Positions 1 to 4,749 of a stretch of 5,703 bases of DNA are shown one piece after another. Location of the stretch: positions 1-5,703 of the forward strand of contig JASIJX010000230.1 of the NCBI GenBank assembly GCA_030049955.1, read 5' to 3'. Position numbers and translations under genes: made by a program. The first letter of the stretch is position 1, and every line of letters begins with the position of its first letter. The stretch is from Acidobacteriaceae bacterium. GTDB lineage: Bacteria > Acidobacteriota > Terriglobia > Terriglobales > Acidobacteriaceae. The notes beneath the pieces are model-generated. The model searched no databases. It saw only the letters and a list, made by a program, of their open reading frames with translations, and was not told the DNA's origin.

Positions 1-462
1 TTGATTTTTTAGCCGCAGATGAAACAGTACCGCTGTCTTTGGTGCCTGTCAACTGCAAACCACTATATATAGTACTTTGTTGCCGATCTTGGGTATTCAG
101 TTGCCTAACACCCGATTCCGGTTGTGGAAAGCTGCGCGCAGGCGCTCAAAATACGGGGTTTACGGTCCTCCGGCCGGGAAAAGCGGCACAAAAACAAGCC
201 GAGCCCGAACGCCAAGCCCTCCGCTTAAGGCTAGCCCCGAGGCGCAGCGTAAACAAGATGCGGGATTTGTGCAGTCGAAGTGGAAACCATGTGGAAGTGT
301 GGAGAAATCGCCGGAAACGCGATCAGGGGCGGGAACGCTTTGGCAAGCTCATCGGGGCGAATCATCTACCGTGCATTGCCGCAAAGGCAGCAAACGTGAA
401 TTCCGCCGCATCAAAACAAACCATCGTGCGTGGGTCCCTATTTCTGCGTAAGGAGTAGTAGT
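1..462. other. Gene-poor region with small hairpins upstream of the 97-residue gene
   Basis: No convincing coding region is visible here. Two open frames cross it (39-458 and 77-451), but their products are rich in Arg, Lys, Ser and Pro, lack recognisable domains, have no ribosome binding site and overlap in different frames, so I treat them as chance. The left edge starts with a T-rich run (1-10), which could be the tail of an upstream terminator outside the window. Three small hairpins lie close together: 307-323 (ATCG/CGAT with a bulged C, then CG/CG closing a GAAA loop), 326-341 (GCG/CGC closing a GGAA loop, extended by G-T pairs) and 376-390 (TTGCC/GGCAG, loop GCAAA). They may belong to a long 5' untranslated leader of the next gene, or to a small RNA, or arise by chance in GC-rich DNA. 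No known RNA family was recognised. Confidence 0.4.
62..73. repeat. 12-bp perfect A/T palindrome, possible promoter element
   Basis: ACTATATATAGT is a perfect 12-bp palindrome in otherwise mixed-composition DNA. TATATA at 64-69 could serve as a -10 element, with TTGGTG (39-44) as a poor -35 at a 19-base spacing, which is longer than ideal. If used, it would give a leader of nearly 390 bases to the gene at 463. It could equally be a protein-binding site or chance. The palindrome is certain; its role is not. Confidence 0.2.
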
Positions 463-756
463 GTGAACCGGGGTACCGTAGTCCTTTTGAATGGGCGTTT
501 AAGAGGGATGGGTCAGGAAGCCGAATGCCAGGTCCTGGCCCGCAGACTTTCGGTGTACGGTGGGGAAACCGAATCGCCGCGTGTTTTCACATATACGGAT
601 TGCTCGGTGATCGGGGCTCCTTCGGAATTACCAGACGGCGAATACCTGGTGGAGTTTGAAGAGTACAGCGCCCTTGCGGCGCGTCATAAGGGCTTTTGGC
701 TTTCCTTTGGGCCCCCGACCAGAGTAGCAACACCCGTCTCGGCTTTTGCCGATTAG
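463..756 (+). CDS. Hypothetical 97-residue protein
   Basis: I do not recognise this protein. The start chosen is GTG at 463, because AGGAG (451-455) lies 7 bases upstream, an ideal Shine-Dalgarno distance. An in-frame GTG at 430 would place that AGGAG inside the coding region and has no site of its own. The product begins MNRGTVVLLNG, has no signal peptide or membrane segment, and alternates short hydrophobic stretches with charged turns (for example the acidic EYLVEFEEY around residues 65-73), suggesting a small soluble beta-rich protein. It contains two cysteines (about residues 23 and 47) and no zinc-binding pattern. A strong terminator begins on the last base of the stop codon, so this is probably a single-gene transcript or the last gene of one. 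It shares the strand with hppA but is separated from it by that terminator. That it is a real gene is fairly likely from the ribosome binding site, the terminator and the composition; its function is unknown. Confidence 0.65.
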   Translation: MNRGTVVLLNGRLRGMGQEAECQVLARRLSVYGGETESPRVFTYTDCSVIGAPSELPDGEYLVEFEEYSALAARHKGFWLSFGPPTRVATPVSAFAD

Positions 757-782
757 GCTCCGCGAACGCGGAGCCAATTTTT
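756..782 (+). terminator. Intrinsic terminator after the 97-residue gene
   Basis: A perfect 8-bp GC-rich stem (756-763 GGCTCCGC with 768-775 GCGGAGCC) closes a GAAC loop and is followed by AATTTTT (776-782). This is a textbook Rho-independent terminator. The stem starts on the final G of the TAG stop codon of the upstream gene, so a terminating ribosome would cover its 5' arm. It separates that gene from hppA and argues that hppA has its own promoter in the 231 bases that follow. Confidence 0.9.
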
Positions 783-888
783 CGTCATCCTTCGCAATGT
801 TGCCGGCTTTCGGCCGGGCTGAGGCATCGGGTTATTTCCTGTAGTTGCTGCATTGCCTCCCCGGCGATAGTGACGGCTCGCTGCTGGC

Positions 889-902
889 GTGATACGTGTC
901 AC
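889..902. promoter_or_regulatory. Candidate Crp/FNR-family operator (GTGA-N6-TCAC)
   Basis: The 14 bases GTGATACGTGTCAC form an inverted repeat matching its own reverse complement at 12 of 14 positions. The half-sites GTGA and TCAC at 6-base spacing are the core of the TGTGA-N6-TCACA site bound by Crp-type regulators (Crp, Vfr, Clp, GlxR). The outermost T and A of the full consensus are not present (C and T flank it instead). The site sits 111 bases upstream of the hppA start and abuts a -35-like TCGACA. Binding by a Crp-family protein is inferred. Confidence 0.35.
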
Positions 903-931
903 TCGACAGGGACGGATACGGGTGATAGGCT
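903..931 (+). promoter_or_regulatory. Weak candidate sigma-70 promoter for hppA
   Basis: TCGACA (903-908) matches the TTGACA consensus at 5 of 6 positions. After 17 bases TAGGCT (926-931) matches TATAAT at 3 of 6, including the key first T, second A and last T. Transcription would start near 938, placing the centre of the GTGA-N6-TCAC repeat about 42 bases upstream, close to the class II activator position (-41.5). The poor -10 would fit an activator-dependent promoter. A pair this weak can arise by chance, so this is only a candidate. Confidence 0.25.
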
Positions 932-984
932 TTCGCGAAGCAAATTTGTGCTGCTCCTCGGGTTCGCTGAGGTTGTCATCTTAA

Positions 985-1017
985 ATGGCTTCAAACCTTC
1001 ATCAGGAGGAAATGTGA
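985..1017 (+). other. Possible 10-codon leader peptide overlapping the hppA start
   Basis: ATG at 985 opens a short frame, MASNLHQEEM, that ends with TGA at 1015-1017 and overlaps the GTG start of hppA (1014-1016) in another frame. The overlapping ATGTGA arrangement is typical of translational coupling. Its own ribosome binding site is poor: TGAGG (968-972) lies 12 bases upstream. The hppA Shine-Dalgarno lies inside the frame, so ribosomes translating it would pass over that site. A frame this short may be chance. Confidence 0.2.
1004..1009 (+). promoter_or_regulatory. Strong ribosome binding site that sets the hppA start
   Basis: AGGAGG is a full Shine-Dalgarno core, 4 bases upstream of the in-frame GTG at 1014. 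The spacing is slightly short, but no other in-frame start codon nearby has a comparable site. The in-frame ATG at 1125 has only CGCTCCGGCA in front of it, which is not a Shine-Dalgarno sequence. Confidence 0.7.
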
Positions 1018-3671
1018 CTGCACAGGGTTGGGTGTACTTTTTCCCGGGCGTAAGCGTGTTTTCGCTGCTCGTGGCCGTGTTATTTTTGCGGCGGGTGGCC
1101 GGTTCCGGCATCGGCGCTCCGGCAATGCAACGGGGTTCTGCTCGAAGCCTTCGGGCGCGCACCGTGCGGCGCTTGAGAGGCACCTTAAGTTCGCGACGAT
1201 TTGGCAGATTCGCCGGCGTGATTGCAACCCTGATGCTGCTTGGCGCAGGCACAGCTTTTGCAGCGCCTGCGGCACCGGCCGGAGGCGAAGCCAATCTGAA
1301 GCTACCTGATTTGACGCAGGTGCAGTTCCTCGGCATGAACGGCCATCACATGCTGATGTACGGGCCTCTGTTCTGCATTCTGGGGATGATCTTCGGCCTG
1401 TTCATGTACGTTCACCTGAAAGGCCTGCCGGTGCATCGATCGATGCTGGAGGTTTCTCAACTTATTTGGGAAACCTGCAAGACTTATCTGATCAACCAGG
1501 GCAAGTTTCTTCTGCTGTTGTGGTCGTTCATCGCGGTTGTAATTTTGGTCTATTTTGCTGCGCTGCTTCACTTCAGCGCGGCACGCGTCGTCATCATCCT
1601 GGCGTTCAGCGTGCTGGGCATGGCCGGCAGCTACGGCGTGGCGTGGTTTGGCATCCGCGTGAATACGCTGGCGAACTCGCGCGGCGCGTGGGCTGCGCTG
1701 GGCGGTAATCCATACCGCGCGTTCAGCGTTCCGCTGAAGTCGGGGATGAGCATCGGCATGATGCTGATCTCGATTGAACTGCTGATGATGTTCAGCATTA
1801 TTCTCTTTGTTCCGGGCGACTATGCCGGGCCGTGTTTCATCGGGTTTGCGATCGGCGAATCGCTGGGCGCGGCTACGCTGCGACTGGCAGGCGGCATCTT
1901 CACCAAGATTGCCGATATCGGCGCCGATCTGATGAAGATCGTGTTCAAGGTGAAAGAGGATGACGCGCGCAACCCGGGCGTGATCGCCGACTGCACGGGA
2001 GATAACGCTGGCGATTCGGTTGGGCCCACGGCCGATGGATTCGAAACGTATGGCGTGGTGCAGGTCGCGCTGATTGCGTTCATCATTCTGGGCGCGAAGG
2101 ATTCAATCTCCGCAGTGCAGTTGCTCGTATGGGTGTTCGCGATTCGCGTGGCTATGCTGGTGGCCGCGGTGTTGGGCTACTACATCAACGAAGTGATCTC
2201 CAAAGCAAGGTACGGCAAGGCGCAAAGCTTTAACTTCGAATCGCCGCTTACTTCGCTCGTCTGGATCACTTCGTTTGTGACCATTGCCGTCACTTACCCA
2301 GTTACTTATCTTCTGCTGCCTAATCTCGGTGGTGACCCGACGCTCTGGTGGAAGCTGGCGACGATCACTTCCTGTGGAACCGTGGCAGGAGCGCTCATTC
2401 CCGAACTTGTGAAGGTATTCACTTCAACCGAAGCGCGGCACGTGCAGGAGGTCGTGGCGTCGGCACGGGAGGGCGGAGCCGCTCTCGGGCTGCTTTCTGG
2501 CTTTGTCTCCGGCAACTACTCTTCCTACTATCTCGGCCTGGCGATTGTGGTTTTGATGGCCATTGGATATGGGGTGAGCACGCTGGGATTCAGCGCCGTG
2601 ATTCTGGCTGCACCGATGTTCGCATTCGGCCTGGTTGCATTCGGCTTCCTGGGAATGGGGCCGGTGACGATTGCAGTCGATTCATTCGGACCGGTGACGG
2701 ATAATGCTCAATCCATTTATGAGCTGTCACTGATTGAGAACGAGCCGGGCGTGGCTGAGGAAGTGAAGAAGCAGTTTGGCGTTAACGTGGACTTCGAGCA
2801 TGCGAAGAGGATGCTGGAAGCGGCAGACGGCGCGGGCAACACATTCAAAGCCAGCGCCAAGCCGGTTCTGATCGGCACCGCAGTGGTGGGCGCGACCACG
2901 CTGATCTTCGCTACCATCATGGCGCTGACCAACTCGCTGACTGTGAATCTCGACAAGCTCTCGATTCTGCACGCTCCGTTTTTGCTTGGCCTGGTGACTG
3001 GCGGCGCGATCATTTACTGGTTCACTGGCGCGTCCACGCAGGCGGTGACGACCGGGGCTTACCGCGCGGTGGAGTTCATTAAAAACAACATGCACCTGGG
3101 CGGAGAGAAAGCTTCCACGGCGGACAGCAAGAGAGTGGTGGCCATTTGCACGCGTTACGCGCAAAGCGGGATGCTGACCATCTTCATCTCGCTGTTCTTC
3201 GCGGCTTTGGCTTTTGCCTTTCTCGACCCGTTCTTCTTCGTCGGCTATCTGATCTCGATTGCAGCTTTCGGGCTGTACGCTGCTATCTTCCTGGCGAATG
3301 CGGGCGGAGCGTGGGATAACGCGAAGAAGATCGTCGAAGTGGATCTGCACGAGAAAGGAACGCCGCTGCATGAGGCGACGGTGGTGGGCGACCTGGTGGG
3401 CGATCCGTTTAAGGACACGGCTGCCGTGGCGCTCAACCCCGTCATTAAGTTCACCACGCTGTTTGGCCTGCTGGCCGTGGAGCTTGCGGTTGAACTGTCG
3501 GCTACCAAGCCGATGTGGACGCACGTGCTGGCGGCGGTGTTCTTTATTGCTTCGTTCATCTTTGTATACCGTTCGTTTTACGGTATGCGCATCGCGAGTG
3601 AGCCCGCCGAAGCCCCTCGCCCTAAGCCGGCGGTTGGTTATAGTGCCGCGGGATCAGCCGACCGCCAATGA
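1014..3671 (+). CDS. hppA: Membrane-bound ion-translocating pyrophosphatase, divergent type
   Basis: This integral membrane enzyme hydrolyses cytoplasmic pyrophosphate and pumps H+ and/or Na+ across the inner membrane; family members are homodimers of about 16 membrane helices per subunit. The 885-residue product exceeds the usual 660-800. Visible motifs are GGIFTK then DIGADLMK (D301, D305), RNPGVIAD (to D326), D330, D334, D341, E344, FGPVTDNA (D556, D563, N564), GNTFKASAK (K612, K616), GGAWDNAKK (D768, N769), VGDLVGDPFKDTA (D793, D797, K800, D801) and ALNPVIK (K812). K612 is at the position where Lys marks K+-independent enzymes and Ala K+-dependent ones. The usual DVGADLVGKVE signature is altered: the KVE is missing and the loop is one residue shorter. 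The N-terminus is unusual: a hydrophobic stretch (8-25), an Arg-rich linker (26-65) and a signal-peptide-like segment (66-83, AFA/AP) precede the first family helix near residue 112. GTG 1014 was chosen for its AGGAGG; ATG 1125 is the alternative. The family is certain; the transported ion is not deducible here. Confidence 0.96.
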   Translation: MTAQGWVYFFPGVSVFSLLVAVLFLRRVAGSGIGAPAMQRGSARSLRARTVRRLRGTLSSRRFGRFAGVIATLMLLGAGTAFAAPAAPAGGEANLKLPDLTQVQFLGMNGHHMLMYGPLFCILGMIFGLFMYVHLKGLPVHRSMLEVSQLIWETCKTYLINQGKFLLLLWSFIAVVILVYFAALLHFSAARVVIILAFSVLGMAGSYGVAWFGIRVNTLANSRGAWAALGGNPYRAFSVPLKSGMSIGMMLISIELLMMFSIILFVPGDYAGPCFIGFAIGESLGAATLRLAGGIFTKIADIGADLMKIVFKVKEDDARNPGVIADCTGDNAGDSVGPTADGFETYGVVQVALIAFIILGAKDSISAVQLLVWVFAIRVAMLVAAVLGYYINEVISKARYGKAQSFNFESPLTSLVWITSFVTIAVTYPVTYLLLPNLGGDPTLWWKLATITSCGTVAGALIPELVKVFTSTEARHVQEVVASAREGGAALGLLSGFVSGNYSSYYLGLAIVVLMAIGYGVSTLGFSAVILAAPMFAFGLVAFGFLGMGPVTIAVDSFGPVTDNAQSIYELSLIENEPGVAEEVKKQFGVNVDFEHAKRMLEAADGAGNTFKASAKPVLIGTAVVGATTLIFATIMALTNSLTVNLDKLSILHAPFLLGLVTGGAIIYWFTGASTQAVTTGAYRAVEFIKNNMHLGGEKASTADSKRVVAICTRYAQSGMLTIFISLFFAALAFAFLDPFFFVGYLISIAAFGLYAAIFLANAGGAWDNAKKIVEVDLHEKGTPLHEATVVGDLVGDPFKDTAAVALNPVIKFTTLFGLLAVELAVELSATKPMWTHVLAAVFFIASFIFVYRSFYGMRIASEPAEAPRPKPAVGYSAAGSADRQ

Positions 3672-3722
3672 TTGTGATTTGACCGCGGCGCTGCTGGTCC
3701 TGTAATAGGCCGCAGTACATGG

Positions 3723-3759
3723 AAGCCCATCCTTCGCTACGGCGAAGGGTGGGCTTTTT
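3723..3759 (+). terminator. Intrinsic terminator of hppA
   Basis: A 14-bp stem (3724-3737 with 3742-3755, one G-T pair) closes a TACG loop and runs into TTTTT (3755-3759); A3723 can add one more pair. The loop with its closing C-G pair is c(UACG)g, a member of the extra-stable UNCG tetraloop class. It lies 51 bases after the hppA stop. On the minus strand the stem is followed by TTCCATG rather than a U-tract, so it should not terminate the converging gene efficiently. Confidence 0.93.
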
Positions 3760-3868
3760 AGTCTCTGGTTGTGACCGAGCTAAGCAATGGGCGATTGAGT
3801 AAAAGAAGGTTGAGGCTGGCGGATGGTCCGCTACTCATCTGTAGAAACAGTAATTGACAAGTAGGCGG
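3760..3868. other. Intergenic space between converging genes
   Basis: No gene is visible in these 109 bases between the hppA terminator and the end of the minus-strand hypothetical gene. On the minus strand a small hairpin (GCGGA, loop CCA, TCCGC) is followed about a dozen bases later by CTTCTTTT, which is at best a poor terminator for the gene ending at 3869. Confidence 0.4.
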
Positions 3869-4663
3869 TCACTCGACCGCGACACCGACGCGTTGGTTGC
3901 ACCATTGCTGCGCCAAATAGAACTCTTCACAGCGAATGAAGTTTCCGAAATCCTCTCGTGGAATGCGGTCAGAACCTGCCATCTCGGTGAGGCGTCGAAG
4001 TTCAACGGTAAATTTGGGAAGGCTGTTATCCCGCGAGTCATTTTCCTTCAATAGTATGTAGAATCGGGCCTTCCATGATGAAGTGCTTGAATAGAGTTTT
4101 TTCTTCGGGTCAAGAATGTGCTGTTCGATTTCAGGCGCACTTTTGGAGCCAAGGATGAATTGAGCGATGGGTCCGGGCCAATTTTTCACTCTCCACTGGC
4201 CGACCCTTTCGGTTAGGATTTTTCGGGTCGAATCTGTTGAAATCGATCTCGGCTTTAAGATTGAAGCCGCATACAGCAGAAGCGAGGTTCTCGTATTCGC
4301 GCCACCAAGGGTTCTCGGCGCCGTCACCCCTTTGCGCCAATGTCGTATAGCCAGCTTCTCATCGCCAAGGCACCAAGCGGCCGCGCCTGCCATCCCGAAT
4401 GAAAAATCGCTGCGACTCGGTTTCCGTATCCAGCTCTCACAATAGTTGAGGGCTGAACTAAACTCACCTGTCCACATATAGCCAGCTACTACACTGTAGT
4501 CTTTGGCTGGCCTCCATGGTTCCTTTTGCAACAATTCGAGGGCCTGAGCACTGCGTCCAAGCCATAACTCATCGACCCAACTTCCCAGTGTCAAGCATCC
4601 CTCCCCAGTTGCCGGGTAAAGACTCCTCAGGGAACTCCCCTCAGTTGCGAATAATATTCGCAT
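3869..4663 (-). CDS. Hypothetical protein, TPR-like helical repeats
   Basis: I cannot assign a function. The 264-residue reading starts at ATG 4663 (MRILFATEG), which has no visible Shine-Dalgarno sequence. An in-frame TTG at 4594 has GGGGAGGGA just upstream and would give 241 residues beginning at TLGSWVDELWLG; this is a serious alternative. From there the protein looks helical, with features reminiscent of tetratricopeptide-type repeats: ELWLGRSAQALELLQ, then a stretch around GYMWTGEFSSALNYCES, then MAGAAAWCLGDEKLAIRHW, each with small residues and an aromatic at the spacing expected for paired helices. A later NWPGPIAQFILG stretch and a C-terminal helical part (FYLAQQW) follow. There is no signal peptide or membrane segment, so it is probably cytoplasmic. 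The gene is visibly richer in A/T than hppA or the permease, suggesting an accessory gene. It follows the permease on the same strand after 86 bases. A scaffold or an immunity-like role is possible but unsupported. Confidence 0.65.
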   Translation of the reverse strand: MRILFATEGSSLRSLYPATGEGCLTLGSWVDELWLGRSAQALELLQKEPWRPAKDYSVVAGYMWTGEFSSALNYCESWIRKPSRSDFSFGMAGAAAWCLGDEKLAIRHWRKGVTAPRTLGGANTRTSLLLYAASILKPRSISTDSTRKILTERVGQWRVKNWPGPIAQFILGSKSAPEIEQHILDPKKKLYSSTSSWKARFYILLKENDSRDNSLPKFTVELRRLTEMAGSDRIPREDFGNFIRCEEFYLAQQWCNQRVGVAVE

Positions 4664-4749
4664 GGTCGGGGACAAAACAATGGCGCAGCAAGACCATTTG
4701 AACTTCCTGTCCGTGTCGTCGCCTATCCAGAAGTCACTACCCGGTACGC
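4664..4749. other. Short gap between permease and hypothetical gene
   Basis: These 86 bases hold no hairpin followed by a U-tract on the minus strand, so transcription of the permease may continue into the hypothetical gene. The hypothetical frame stays open upstream through this gap and deep into the permease in another frame, but the peptide there is Arg/His-rich shadow translation. No good ribosome binding site precedes ATG 4663. Confidence 0.4.

Larger units (their letters stand above)
783..1013 (+). promoter_or_regulatory. 231-base leader of hppA
   Basis: This interval lies between the upstream terminator and the hppA start and should contain the hppA promoter. It is in-frame open with hppA back to 696, but that frame crosses the terminator and has no ribosome binding site upstream, so I do not treat it as coding. 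Visible elements are a 5-bp hairpin (803-816, CCGGC/GCCGG), a GTGA-N6-TCAC inverted repeat (889-902), a weak promoter-like pair (903-931), a 10-codon open frame (985-1017), and the ribosome binding site at 1004-1009. I compared it with remembered consensus features of fluoride and cyclic-di-GMP riboswitches and saw no match. Confidence 0.5.

Noticed and set aside
8..25. TTAGCCGCAGATGAA at the left edge as part of a dispersed intergenic repeat
   Set aside because: It resembles phrases I recall from repetitive intergenic DNA in several phyla, but only one copy is seen here and nothing else supports a repeat element.
39..458. Two overlapping open frames (39-458 and 77-451) at the left end
   Set aside because: They lack ribosome binding sites, have low-complexity basic products without recognisable domains, and overlap each other in different frames.
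696..1013. In-frame upstream extension of hppA to ATG 696
   Set aside because: The extension would overlap the 97-residue gene and read through a strong terminator at 756-782; the peptide is not protein-like, while AGGAGG-GTG at 1004-1016 gives a good start.
783..1013. Riboswitch (fluoride or cyclic-di-GMP type) in the hppA leader
   Set aside because: Fluoride riboswitches can control pyrophosphatases, so I looked for one, but the conserved core bases of these classes as I remember them are not present. A covariance-model scan would be decisive.
2727..3524. 265-residue open frame on the minus strand opposite hppA
   Set aside because: It is the antisense shadow of a strongly conserved gene, with an Arg/His/Gln-rich composition typical of such shadows.
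4566..4594. Perfect TTGACA on the minus strand as a promoter inside the hypothetical gene
   Set aside because: At a 17-base spacing the -10 position reads TGAGTT, a poor match, and the hexamer overlaps the alternative TTG start codon.
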